NCBI GenBank assembly: GCA_021030915.1
Contig: JAGEMR010000207.1
Span: 1 to 36,678 of the forward strand
Origin: Astrothelium macrocarpum
Lineage: Eukaryota > Ascomycota > Dothideomycetes > Trypetheliales > Trypetheliaceae
Direction of reading: 5' to 3'
DNA: 36,678 nt
The position numbers were made by a program, and so were the translations under genes. Position 1 is the first letter of the stretch. Each line of letters begins with the position of its first letter. A model generated the notes under the pieces. The model did not search any database. It had not been told where the DNA came from and was given only the letters and a program-made list of their open reading frames with translations. Of the stretch, positions 9,288-18,604 are shown piece by piece.

Positions 9288-10985
9288 ATGTTGCCCTCAT
9301 CGCAAGATGATTGCGGCGACTGTGTGCCAGCCTATCTCCAGCGCAGGGCCAGTTCAGTCCATGCAGTAACGCTAGCCTTCAATTTGTCGCCATTCTTCAT
9401 AACATTTGCGTTGCTTTCGACCGTCGTGTTCAGGAAACTCTTTCCTCTCCTAGCTGGGCATCCTCCCACAAAAGACCAGGACGAGCGATTACCGTCCCCT
9501 GTCCACGCGTTCAAGCGATGGACCACACGTCTCGATGGGATCCGGAAACTTTCAACACGCGCAATCACCGCGAGCACCTTCTCCAGCAGTATTGCTCTAT
9601 CTGCAGTCCTTGCCGAACTTATCCTCTGCGAAATATCGAATGCGCTCCACCCTGCCGCGCGATCTCTCGCCCTAAACTTTACCCTCCCAACATTGCTTTT
9701 TCTCTTGGTCCTCGTCATTCCTGCGCTTGAAATTCACACAGTAATTTCGGCTACGGGCATTGACTTTGGCAGCAGAAGAAAGACAACAGCGCGCTTGGCT
9801 TGGGCTTTGGAGCTTTCTGGCGTCGCTGCATGGCTGTTGTGTTTTTGGTGGATTGGGAAGGGACTGCTTGGTTCCTACTTGCATGATGGGAAGCGCGTCG
9901 AAACGCACACATTTAGTGAAGGCTGTCTTGAAAGAGTGGGAATAATAGGAATATCTCTCATGGCATCGCTCGCTGGGTTTGCGGCCGTCAGTTCCTTGTG
10001 GCAAACCTTCGGTGCTCGATCTCAACCTGTTAGCGAAGCCGACATTGCACGAAAACAGGCAGGACTAGACGCCACAAACGATATGATAGCTACCAAAAAA
10101 TCCCGCCTGCGCGCACTCCAAAGAAGATTATTACAAGACCAGCCTTCTCCCGGTTATTTGAACCGTCTCGTAACCGCCTTTCAGGGCAACGATTCCCACG
10201 CCGAACTTCGCACGCTCGAAATCGAAATCTCCGGCCTCGAAACCATGGCCCTCTCCCTCTCCGACGCGCTCATCAGCCTCCGCTCCCGCCGCGCCAGCCA
10301 ACAACGCAGCTCCACACCCCTCGGCCGCGTCCTGACCATCTTCTCCTACCTCTTCGCCATCTACTGCGCCTACCGGCTAGGCACCACCTTCTTCTCCACC
10401 TTCCGCCGCTGGACGTCCACCTTCATCCCCTTCATCAGCGCACCCCGCACCTCCGCCTCCAGCAAGCAATCCCCCGCCACCAAATCCCCCTCCTCCACCG
10501 CCCCAGCCTCCGACCCCATCACCCTCACCCTCACCCTCCTCACCCGCTACTACTCCCCAACCCTCGACATCCCCACCACCACGCGCGCCTTAACGATCCT
10601 CCTCTCGACGCCCATGCTCCTCGCGCCCTTCAACGCCGTCCTGCAGACCGTCCTGCTCGTCTCGCGCCTCGCGCCGCCCTCGCTGCTCCGGCTCCTCCGC
10701 TCCAACTCCCCCTTGCTGGTCGGCCAGATCGCCGCCATGTACGTCATCGCCGCTGCGCTGCTGCTGCGCAGCAGTCTGCCCGGCGAGGTGGGCGGCGTGA
10801 TCAGCGAGGCGTTGGGCGCGCCGCTGGAGCCGCGCTTTGTCGAGGGCTGGTTCGAGGGCTGGTTTTTGCTGAGTGCGGGCGTGGCGGCGGGGGGTGTGTG
10901 GGTTAGTAGGAGGGTGGTGGGGAGGGGGGAGTGGGATGTGTGGGAGGATGGGGGGGAGGTGGTGGAGGTTGGGAAACGGTGTTGA
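9288..10985 (+). CDS. Golgi pH regulator (GPHR/GTG-type) membrane protein
   Basis: This single-exon gene encodes 565 residues. The family forms polytopic membrane proteins of the Golgi (an anion channel that sets lumenal pH in animals; GTG1/2 in plants). Nine hydrophobic segments are visible, at about 33-52, 98-115, 131-148, 170-190, 215-238, 345-366, 433-460, 477-495 and 521-540. Between the fifth and sixth lies the family's cytosolic helical region (about 248-335, with EADIARKQAGLDATNDMI and a basic stretch), followed by STPLGRVLTIFSYLFAIYCA, which marks the second conserved domain. A low-complexity Ser/Thr/Pro loop at about 385-410 is typical of fungal versions. The length fits fungal homologues. 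The C-terminal 25 residues are encoded by an extremely G-rich stretch. The 3' end converges with the eL13 gene. Confidence 0.85.
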   Translation: MLPSSQDDCGDCVPAYLQRRASSVHAVTLAFNLSPFFITFALLSTVVFRKLFPLLAGHPPTKDQDERLPSPVHAFKRWTTRLDGIRKLSTRAITASTFSSSIALSAVLAELILCEISNALHPAARSLALNFTLPTLLFLLVLVIPALEIHTVISATGIDFGSRRKTTARLAWALELSGVAAWLLCFWWIGKGLLGSYLHDGKRVETHTFSEGCLERVGIIGISLMASLAGFAAVSSLWQTFGARSQPVSEADIARKQAGLDATNDMIATKKSRLRALQRRLLQDQPSPGYLNRLVTAFQGNDSHAELRTLEIEISGLETMALSLSDALISLRSRRASQQRSSTPLGRVLTIFSYLFAIYCAYRLGTTFFSTFRRWTSTFIPFISAPRTSASSKQSPATKSPSSTAPASDPITLTLTLLTRYYSPTLDIPTTTRALTILLSTPMLLAPFNAVLQTVLLVSRLAPPSLLRLLRSNSPLLVGQIAAMYVIAAALLLRSSLPGEVGGVISEALGAPLEPRFVEGWFEGWFLLSAGVAAGGVWVSRRVVGRGEWDVWEDGGEVVEVGKRC

Positions 10986-11371
10986 TGGCTTTTGGACGGT
11001 CTGGATAGGCGTTTTTTTGGGTGGGTTACTGGGGGGTTGGATGGTTTTGGGACAAATGCGATATTCGTATCAACGCATTGTGGGTTTGGCGTTGTGGTGC
11101 TTTTTGCATGTACTAGGTTTTAATATGCTGCTTGGCGTGGACCGGCAGACAGATTCGTTTCGCAAATAGCGAACTATGCGCAGCAAAACGTTTAGTATTT
11201 CCGTAGCTGAGATTGAGCAACGAATATCAGAACATGCATCTTCTGTTGCATTCTACTACATAATAATGCACCCTTGGTCTGATGCTTATAAAAAACTTAG
11301 TATGCTCGCCAATGAAGCAAACAACGTCCATGCCGAAGCAATCCGCCACCTTAGACATCACCTTATACCCT
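10986..11371. terminator. Convergent 3' flanks of GPHR and eL13
   Basis: This 386-base gap lies between two converging stop codons and should hold both polyadenylation regions. AATAAT and TATAAA-like words occur near 11260-11300, but I cannot assign a cleavage site. Confidence 0.4.
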
Positions 11372-12268
11372 CTACTTCTTCGCCGCCGCTGCCTCCTCCG
11401 CCTTGGCCTTTGCCCTCTTCTCCCTCACACCCACATATCTCGCCTCACTCCTCGCGTCTCTCAACCGACGATACGCACTCTCCTCGCCCTCAAAGTCCGC
11501 CTTCTTCCCCTCGCCAACCTCCACGGGATTCTCAATGGCAAACACGCCCTTGCGTCCACTCTGCGTCCCCATCAGCTGGCCCACCGTGTCCCGGCCGGCC
11601 TTGGCCTCCTTGACCTCGTTCAGCGGCGCATCGCCCGTCTTGTGCTCGCCGGCCCGGCGCGGGAAGAGGATCAGGCGCTCCTTGTAGGCGCGCAGCCGCG
11701 CCACGTTGGCCGCGACGGATTCTTCCGAGAGGTTTTGTCGGCGTGGGTCCACGGCGATGCCGATGGTGGGAGCGAGTTTGCGAGGGATGCCTGCTTCCTG
11801 TTCGTAAAGAAAAGGGTTTGGGTCAGAGACTAGTTTCCAAGGTAAGTCGAGTGAGGGGGCAGTGTACCTTGAGCTCAACGAGCGAAAAGCCACGACCGGC
11901 GCGCACGCGACGGTTGTATTTGAGGGTCGGGCAGCGGACGATGGGGCGGAGTCTGTCGACGGGGCGAGGGGCGAGCTTGGCGGCCCGAGCAGTGCGAGCG
12001 ATGCGGCGAGATTTCTTCTTGCCGGGCTAGATGGGAGGGAAAGATGGTGTCAGAGATGGATGGATTGGAAAAGGTAGATCCACAGACACAGGCGCCACTG
12101 ACTCTCAAGGCTGGGTTGAGAGGGGAATTACCTGGTCAAAGTGCACGCGGACACGGCGTTGCCAGTCCTTGCGGAAATGGTTGTGCTGGATCTGCTGATT
12201 GTGCTTGATCGTCTGTCACGATTGTTGTTAGCGAAGAAATCGACCTTGATAGATAGTTTACAGACCAT
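11372..12268 (-). CDS. RPL13: 60S ribosomal protein L13 (eL13)
   Basis: A 222-residue component of the large cytosolic ribosomal subunit is encoded by four exons: 12268-12266 (ATG only), 12212-12132, 12026-11868 and 11797-11372, all in phase 0. The spliced product reads MTIKHNQQIQHNHFRKDWQRR, then KKSRRIARTARAAKLAPRPV, RPIVRCPTLKYNRRVRAGRG and EAGIPRKLAPTIGIAVDPRR, the diagnostic sequence of the family. The C terminus is Lys/Ala-rich, as usual. Introns are 53, 105 and 70 bases. Intron 1 has a clear GCTAAC branch but an unusual GTCTGT donor, and leaves a first coding exon of three bases. That join is set by the conserved xIKHNQQ start. The length matches eukaryotic eL13. Confidence 0.93.
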
Positions 12269-12963
12269 GATGACGAATTGCGATCCAGAATGATGGTAAT
12301 CGAGAAGATAGTGGGAAGTGGATAGTGGATAGTGGACAGTGGAGGTGTAGCATAAATTGATTCCGCTGTTCGCTTGATGTGTGGGCGGTCCGTGCACTAG
12401 AGTGACGAGTGGAGGACAAAACCTTGGCAACCACATCTCCTCCATCTCATCACGATGAATATTACTTTCGTTCTGACGACAGTCATCGTTTTTCATGCCT
12501 GAGTGGCCACAGCGCTCTGATGACTGACTTGACCTGATTTTTGCGTTGGCTTCCTGGTCAAATGGGTGCTATGCACCTTGTTATACCATATCTACCTATC
12601 TAGCAGGACTCTCAACGAGTCTCTTCAATGTGTACAGAGTTGAATGCCCTTGCAAAGAGCGCGGAGACTATATGCAATCTCGAATGAAACCAGATCCTCA
12701 AACTAGCAAACTCCTCCCTTCTCCGACCCCCAACCGTCATCACCGTCGTGTCTGATACCAGCCTTTCCCATAGTCCAGTTTCCAATCAAAATCGTCATCA
12801 TCATAGTATCCTCGGGGACCAATGACAAGGTCGTAGGCCATCCATCCCGGGATCTTATCCAACAACCCGCCATTGGAGTGTCCTGGCCTACTTTTGCTTT
12901 GATATGATGCTTTGGAATGCATGTTGTACATCCTTTCCCTTAGCATACAGCTTGGACCCATGG
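12269..12963. promoter_or_regulatory. eL13 promoter region and 3' flank of the coiled-coil gene
   Basis: This 695-base gap precedes the eL13 start and follows the stop of the upstream same-strand gene. A degenerate tandem GTGGATAGTGGATAGTGGAC lies at about 12317-12337, just upstream of the eL13 start. A 73-codon minus-strand frame at 12740-12961 (with YYDDDDFDWKLDYGKGW) directly follows the upstream stop; I treat it as 3' UTR because I know no such protein, but it could be a small gene. Confidence 0.4.
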
Positions 12964-14511
12964 TTAATGTATTCCTAATCCAATACTACCTGTGCGTCCT
13001 TTCTTGGAAGGAGAGACCGGAGCAGCGGCCTCGTCACTGCCAATCTTCCTCTTCTCGCCCACGCCTTGTTTTTCCATCATCGGCTTCTTGATTTGCCCAT
13101 ACAGCTTGGACTGAAACGAGTTTGACTTGCCTCCAATCGAATGTTGGGAAGATGTCATTGAGCGTCTGAGCAAATCGGTGGCCGATCGACTCGCCTGACT
13201 TTCTGGAACTTCATCATTGTCTGAGACATCCTCATTCGTGCGATCCTCGTCCGACTCTGATATCGTAGATTCCGAATTGGCACGTTTGTGGCGATTGTGT
13301 TTTTCTATAGGTTTATAGCGGGCTACAGGAGCGGTATGGGGCGCCGAAATTGTAGCAGCAGCCTTTGGAGGAGCCTGCGGTGTGCGGAAGTTGGCAGCGC
13401 TCGCCGCAGTAACGGGCCGAGATCTGGCAGGGGTTGATGGCACTGAAGGCACAGAATGTGCATTGCGAGTATGTCCAGAGCGGGGCTTGCCTGGTCGTGA
13501 CTGAGAAGCTTCGGTCAACATTTTGTCGGCCAGAAGCAGCGACTCAAAATTGGACGTGCCCACGTGGCGACCGCTGGTTGGTGTATGTGGATTGTGACGA
13601 ATGGGTGTCTGCTGATACGGTGTAGTCATATCCTCAGAGCGGGGCGTGCCATCAAATATACCCAGCCCAGTCGTGCGACGCATGCGATTAATGTGCTCGC
13701 GATTCTCGCGGATGCGGTTGCGATATTGGTCATTCTGCTCCATCAAGTTGCTGATTTCCCCATCTTGACGAGAGATGATCTTCTTTGCTTGTTTTAGCAT
13801 AGCTTGATTTTGATTGTTTTCCATTTCTAGGTTTTGTATCCTGAGGATGAGATCGTTGACATAGGATGCATCATAGGGGCTGCTATTGACATTCTGCCAG
13901 TTCGGCGTGCTCGTCACGTTTGCGGCTTCCTGACGGCGAGCTTCATTTTCTTGCAAGACCTCGACTTCCCGTTGAGCCATGTCCAGCTCCACGGCCATAC
14001 GATTCGCAGCCTCAGAGTTTTCGATGCAAGCCATCTTGTACTGTAGTTTGTAATGGGCCACGGATGCCCTTGTCTCCTTAAGATCCCTGACTAAATCTGA
14101 TGCGACCGAACGAAGGTCGTTCACATCCATCATGCCCAGTTGCTCTTCTGTCACTGGAACAACTGAATTCTCAGGCGGCCCCAGAAGTTCATCAGCCCTG
14201 TTGGTTGGAGGAGGGGACGAGAGAACCGAAGCTGCTTGTATAGGAGTGCGAATCATTTGATTATCGGACATGGGTATCTGAGTAGATGGTGGAGGAGTCA
14301 TGGAACTGGTATTTGGTGGTGGCGGAGTACGCTTTCCAGAGTCTCTCTTTTCTGCCAGAGGTGTTTGTAGAGATGCAGCGGGCCCAGTTGGTGAAGATGA
14401 TCCAAGGAATGATTTGCGCTCTTCCGTGGGTGTTTTTAACTGATCGGACGGTAAGGGAGGAACAAGGCTGGTGGAGTCTTGAGATTCTCGTGCTTGCGAC
14501 ACTGATGCCAT
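12964..14511 (-). CDS. Fungal coiled-coil protein, possibly the Scp3 (spindle-poison-sensitivity) type
   Basis: An intact single-exon gene encodes 515 residues, with an ideal start context (ACCATGG). Residues 1-118 are disordered and rich in Pro, Ser and Thr, including many TP/SP sites. Two coiled coils follow, at about 121-197 (MMDVNDLRSVASDLVRDLKE onward) and 214-280 (YVNDLILRIQNLEMENNQ onward). The rest is disordered, with an acidic patch around ESTISESDEDRTNEDVSDND and a basic end KKGRTGSIGLGIH. The arrangement resembles fungal proteins annotated as spindle poison sensitivity protein Scp3, but I assign that name only weakly, from memory of motifs. The many proline-directed Ser/Thr sites suggest cell-cycle kinase control. 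The gene shares a 596-base upstream region with the divergent HET gene. Confidence 0.65.
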   Translation of the reverse strand: MASVSQARESQDSTSLVPPLPSDQLKTPTEERKSFLGSSSPTGPAASLQTPLAEKRDSGKRTPPPPNTSSMTPPPSTQIPMSDNQMIRTPIQAASVLSSPPPTNRADELLGPPENSVVPVTEEQLGMMDVNDLRSVASDLVRDLKETRASVAHYKLQYKMACIENSEAANRMAVELDMAQREVEVLQENEARRQEAANVTSTPNWQNVNSSPYDASYVNDLILRIQNLEMENNQNQAMLKQAKKIISRQDGEISNLMEQNDQYRNRIRENREHINRMRRTTGLGIFDGTPRSEDMTTPYQQTPIRHNPHTPTSGRHVGTSNFESLLLADKMLTEASQSRPGKPRSGHTRNAHSVPSVPSTPARSRPVTAASAANFRTPQAPPKAAATISAPHTAPVARYKPIEKHNRHKRANSESTISESDEDRTNEDVSDNDEVPESQASRSATDLLRRSMTSSQHSIGGKSNSFQSKLYGQIKKPMMEKQGVGEKRKIGSDEAAAPVSPSKKGRTGSIGLGIH

Positions 14512-15107
14512 GGTGGGCAGCCGGTGAATATAGGAGTGAATGGATGATCGTGATCTTGCAACTGACCCACTCCCGATGCCTGCCTAGTCAGCAAGTGCCA
14601 GAGGAGGTGCCAAGGCCGAAGAGACGTCGACTTGTAGAGAAAATAGCCTTGGGTAGCTGTACAAGTAGCTGTCAATGCCTGGACTCGGGTAGCAGCAGTC
14701 ACGAGGTTCCCTCTCGACGTGGAGAATCCAAAAGTGAGGCAAGCCGGTCGCGAAACTGATGCGACAGTGACGAGAGCGATTTGTGGGCTTTGAAAGCGAT
14801 AGCGGAGGAGTAGGGTGGGTGTGGGTGGAAGTGGGTGTAGAAGTTGTGGATGGGCGGGTACAGCGGTGAACGAGCTCTTGAATGCGGAGGTGGGCTTGAC
14901 GCGTTCCCGTTTGGGCCTGGTCAACCGCCAAGCGCACGTCGCCAGGGTGACCAACCAACCTCATCCCATCTCTTCACACCTTTCGTCTCATCTCACCCTA
15001 CAGTTTATCGCTTCAACTTCACCGCAGCGAGCATGCAAGGTCGCTTTCTCAAGCGCCTTATGCGTCTTCTTCGCCACTAATGACGATGGAATGGTGATCG
15101 CTCCTAC
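14512..15107. promoter_or_regulatory. Shared upstream region of the coiled-coil gene and the HET gene
   Basis: The two start codons face away from each other across 596 bases. A pyrimidine-rich stretch with repeated CATCTC/CTCATC words lies at about 14960-15000, upstream of the HET start, and is typical of fungal promoters. I see no TATA box or known operator. Confidence 0.4.
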
Positions 15108-17336
15108 ATGCAACACTTGCTCCCTGCTGCCCAACTTACCCCAATCGTAGTCCCTTACTTCTGCGAGGATGAGTTTGATCATGCATCCTTTCGGGGGTAC
15201 CCGGATAGGAAAGGGTGGAACATATCTTTATGGATTCAACATGATACCTTTGGAAGCGCTCTTGACTTGAAAGCATGGTTAAAACAAAATCGGAAGTCGG
15301 AGGATCAGTTTCCTGCATTTCTGCAATCATGGTTATTTTTCGGCTTGCTTGAAAGCGCTCTTCAGAGTCCGATACAATCCAGCAAGTTTGTGGAGCGTGG
15401 ATTCGATGGAAGTCTTTCATTAACGACGGCTACACTCGAATCTCATCTCAGAGACTGGAACGACGAAGTCCATGGCCAATTGTCCTCGGCAACCACAGAA
15501 CAGCGGCTGGCAAACTTGGCGAAAGACATGGAGATTGCCTCGGCTGTGGTTGAAAATATCTTTCGTACCATTGTGTACGGTAACTCTCAGTGCCGTCATG
15601 AACTAGAAGAAGTTCATTTCTGCTCGGCCCTCCTCCTTAGAGCTCTAGCAATCTCTTCTGAGCGTATATTGGGTCGACATCCGACTATATTCCCCATGGG
15701 CCAAGGTCGCATGCCTCTTCTGGAAAGGCGTATGAAAGAAAGCGGTTGGTGTCCGTATACGATTGCGAGCATCTCTGCAAGCTTTCCAAATGATATACAG
15801 GCCTTTGCTTTCGCACTGGGTACAGTACGAACCAAACAAGACCATCATGCCTGTAGTCATCAATATTGTATGGTAAATCAAGTTGGTGACAACTACACCG
15901 TACAGCATACTGATCCTTCATGTCAATGCCGCTTGACTGGGCCATATTCTCACGAGACTCTCGAATGTTTGCGTAATGGAAAGATCCCTATGCTACGTAT
16001 GCAGCACGATACACACATCGATGTACTGGAGGTGCAAGTCGAGCCTCAGGATTTGTCCGGGAGATATTTTGCAGTCTCTCATCTATGGGCCGATGGACTG
16101 GGAAACACTTCAGCAAACGCTATCCCGAAATGTCAGCTTGAGAGGATTTGGAATGGCATCAAGGAAGCGTCCTCGACTTTAACGCCAAGTGAAGGGTCAG
16201 AACCCTGTTTCTGGTTTGACACCTTGTGCATCCCTGTTGGATCTCAGCACCAGGCTTATCGGGATTTCTCAGTACAAAAGATGCATGAGATATATAGTAA
16301 TGCAACAGGTGTACTCGTGCTGGACAGCGACCTTTCACTAATGCCATCGAAAGCAGCTTTTGCCGAGGTTGTCACCAGAACTGTTATATCGGGTTGGAAC
16401 ACCAGGTTATGGACATATCAAGAGGCTACATTGACCTCTGACCTATTTATTCGTGCCAAGGACAGCTCACTTAGCCTTAATAAACTGGTGAAAGAACTGG
16501 TCAATGCGCAAGAGTGGCCAGACCCGTTCTGCCATGCATTGAATATCTCGGCTACAGCGAGTTTAAAATCCTTCATACCCAGGCTTCATGTAAACAAGGG
16601 CAGCAAGTCTGACACTGAAGTCCAAATAATGTTAATGGCCATGGCCAAACGAATCACCTCTCGGGCTGATGATGAATCAATATGTATTGCAACCACGTTA
16701 GGTCTGGATACCTCCTCGATAATCCAAGCTGCTCCTTCGGAAAGGATGTTGAAGCTTTTAAAACTGTTCCCAATTGTCCCAGCAAACGTGCTCTTCTCCA
16801 CAGGAGAGCGTTTAGCAGAGGAAGGTTTCCGGTGGGCCCCAAAAACATTCCTGCAACCAAAAGGCTTAGTTGGGGCTCCAGTTCCAGATCTGGTTCCTCT
16901 GAGCTGGTCCAAACCGTCAATAGAAGTTACGCGTCCGATGTTTGTTCTTCATCCTGAAGACCGGGGGTTAATGGCATTCCTACCAGCTATTCGTTTGCAC
17001 GATTTCAACCCATCACTTATGCGTTTTACAATTGTATGCAATGATAAACAAACATATGCTGCAGGTTTTTATAAATATCCTTCCGGCTTGACCAAACAAC
17101 GTCCATTCCTGTGGGGTCTGTCAGGTTGGAAACGGTCCGATAAGAATTTCGTTGTCCTGGTTCCAAGAATATTCCCTTCCCACCAGGTTTTTGATCTTGA
17201 GCAATCCGGGATACTCGCAAGAATTACCAGCTCAGTGACACATTACCTTGCCCCAGTATTCATTAGCAAAAAACCTGCGAGCGGGAAAGTAGTCAAAGGA
17301 AGTTACGTTGATCCATGCTGGTGGCTCATTGACTAA
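15108..17336 (+). CDS. HET-domain (heterokaryon incompatibility) protein
   Basis: An intact single-exon gene encodes 742 residues. HET domains execute cell death or growth arrest after fusion with non-self hyphae in many Pezizomycotina, and are considered distant relatives of TIR domains. The domain spans about residues 316-445 and shows GRYFAVSHLWADGLGN, FWFDTLCIP, then AYRDFSVQKMHEIYSNATGVLVLD and TRLWTYQEA, in the canonical order. It is preceded by a long N-terminal region (1-315) that includes a Cys/His-rich patch (about 246-275, HHACSHQYC...CQC). A 300-residue C-terminal region follows, with no known repeats. No signal peptide or membrane segment is visible. No frame interruption is seen, so it is probably functional. 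The nearest plus-strand neighbour is a secreted subtilase 1.3 kb downstream. A partner gene for recognition was not identified. Confidence 0.88.
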   Translation: MQHLLPAAQLTPIVVPYFCEDEFDHASFRGYPDRKGWNISLWIQHDTFGSALDLKAWLKQNRKSEDQFPAFLQSWLFFGLLESALQSPIQSSKFVERGFDGSLSLTTATLESHLRDWNDEVHGQLSSATTEQRLANLAKDMEIASAVVENIFRTIVYGNSQCRHELEEVHFCSALLLRALAISSERILGRHPTIFPMGQGRMPLLERRMKESGWCPYTIASISASFPNDIQAFAFALGTVRTKQDHHACSHQYCMVNQVGDNYTVQHTDPSCQCRLTGPYSHETLECLRNGKIPMLRMQHDTHIDVLEVQVEPQDLSGRYFAVSHLWADGLGNTSANAIPKCQLERIWNGIKEASSTLTPSEGSEPCFWFDTLCIPVGSQHQAYRDFSVQKMHEIYSNATGVLVLDSDLSLMPSKAAFAEVVTRTVISGWNTRLWTYQEATLTSDLFIRAKDSSLSLNKLVKELVNAQEWPDPFCHALNISATASLKSFIPRLHVNKGSKSDTEVQIMLMAMAKRITSRADDESICIATTLGLDTSSIIQAAPSERMLKLLKLFPIVPANVLFSTGERLAEEGFRWAPKTFLQPKGLVGAPVPDLVPLSWSKPSIEVTRPMFVLHPEDRGLMAFLPAIRLHDFNPSLMRFTIVCNDKQTYAAGFYKYPSGLTKQRPFLWGLSGWKRSDKNFVVLVPRIFPSHQVFDLEQSGILARITSSVTHYLAPVFISKKPASGKVVKGSYVDPCWWLID

Positions 17337-17881
17337 AGCGGCGTGAACAAATGAGAGCGGCTCATGGAGGGAGGTACCGTTGGCAAACAAAGACGAGGCG
17401 AACTCTCGTGGTGCGTGTGAGTTAAACTCATGGTCTTCGAAAACCGTAGCGAACTTTGGGCCTCTTGAGAAATTTCAAGCCCTCCAAGAATACCTGAGCC
17501 TGATTGGTGATCTGTCTTTATCACGGAGACAGGTCTTGGGAATCTGAACCTGTCGCGAGCAAAACTTTGGAAATAACTGAGGTCAGCTCCCAGCCCGAGG
17601 ACCCTACCAAACAACTTTACCTGAAGAGCGTACAAGCCATTGCAGATAGCAGTGCCGTCACGACATGACCTAGATAGGCGGGAGGTTGCTATTTCGGTAC
17701 CACTCCACCATCCGGTGAGGATGAAAAAGCGGCGCTTTGATGATTTTTGGCTTGTCGAACCCTCTGAATCCGGCTCGCAATGATGGCCCTTGCTGAGATA
17801 TTTGTTTATTCGTGAACCCTGGTCGGTCGCCGGAATATGTGGTGCTATATATTCCAGCACAGAATATGGGATATCCAACGG

Positions 17882-18100
17882 GTCACTACAGTGACAGCGG
17901 TAAACTTCTGGAGGGATCAGTCTTTACCGTGAAACCCGTTCGGTTCCCCTCGAGTACTGAGCATGGGTTCGATCCCCATCAGGTACAACCCCAAATTCGG
18001 TCGGAAAAAACCTCGATGAAGGCTCACGCCGAGTAGCCTGAGAGGTTTCTCACTCCATGGTCCTTCGGGGGCCGGTTTCGAGTTTTGCCCTTTTTTTTTA
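17882..18100 (+). ncRNA. Possible Pol III-type, tRNA-derived element
   Basis: Three consecutive inverted repeats are visible: GTCACTACAGTGAC at 17882-17895, GGTAAA paired with TTTACC at 17900-17928, and GTAC(17954)...GTAC(17986). The third encloses ATGGG-TTCGATC-CCCAT at 17963-17979, exactly the five-pair stem and seven-base TTCRANY loop of a tRNA T arm, and is close to a B box. A T9 run about 105 bases downstream could terminate Pol III. No D or anticodon arm with a matching acceptor is present, so this is not a standard tRNA gene. A SINE-like or otherwise tRNA-derived relic is possible. Confidence 0.3.
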
Positions 18101-18269
18101 ACTCCTTTATCTACGGTAGCACAAACAGACGGTATCAACAAAGCTTTTAAGATGCTTTGCGACTTTATCAAAGAGGGAAATTTGAGTGTCGATGTTTCAA
18201 ATACTCCAAATCACAACACCACGGCTCAGTCTATTGTAACATAAATCACCATTGACCAACAAGTTGACA

Positions 18270-18520
18270 CATGTTTTTGCGAGTTTCATTTCTATCCAAA
18301 GTTTCAATCACTCCAGCCATCGCCTCAAGATAATCGTTCATCGGTCGATCTTGGTGACTGCAATTTTAGCGGAATTTGTTAGTATGCAGAGCTTTAACTA
18401 CAGCAGCATTTACCTGAAGATCTTCAATCCATCGCTCCACCTTGGTGAAAATCATTTTTCTGAGCTTCATTGTTATCCTCAAGATCTCGGATTCCTCGGT
18501 TGATCTTGTTAAATGAGGTA
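18270..18520 (+). repeat. Three diverged direct repeats upstream of the subtilase
   Basis: Three segments end in related words: CCTCAAGATAATCGTTCATC...GATCTTGGTGA, ACCTGAAGATCTTCAATCC...CACCTTGGTGA and CCTCAAGATCTCGGATTCC...GATCTTGTTAA, spaced about 88 and 66 bases apart. One plus-strand frame reads through two copies with a repeated QSFN-SS--LKI pattern, so the repeat may derive from a protein-coding repeat. Similarity is moderate. Confidence 0.35.
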
Positions 18521-18604
18521 TTTTGAAAGCTGCGGCTCACAGCCAAGCAAAGCGTATCCCATTTGCAATTGAACCTGATAATCTTTTCCGAAGTTGCTCT
18601 TGAG

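Larger units (their letters stand above)
17337..18604. other. Intergenic with tRNA-like hairpin cluster and diverged repeats
   Basis: A long minus-strand frame at 17333-17878 (181 codons) overlaps the HET stop, but its composition is not protein-like and no family is recognised. The notable content is a set of inverted repeats at 17882-17987, including a perfect tRNA-type T arm, a run of nine T near 18092, and diverged direct repeats at about 18270-18520. The last part should hold the promoter of the subtilase gene. Confidence 0.4.

Noticed and set aside
11176..12077. Several long plus-strand frames across the eL13 gene
   Set aside because: They are GC-rich antisense shadows of the eL13 exons, which carry unmistakable family sequence on the minus strand.
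12740..12961. 73-codon minus-strand frame directly after the coiled-coil gene stop
   Set aside because: Considered as a separate small gene (it has an ATG and a DDDDFDW patch), but it lies in the expected 3' UTR and has no recognised relative.
17333..17878. 181-codon minus-strand frame overlapping the HET stop codon
   Set aside because: No family resemblance, composition typical of an antisense or chance frame, and it ends inside the HET gene.
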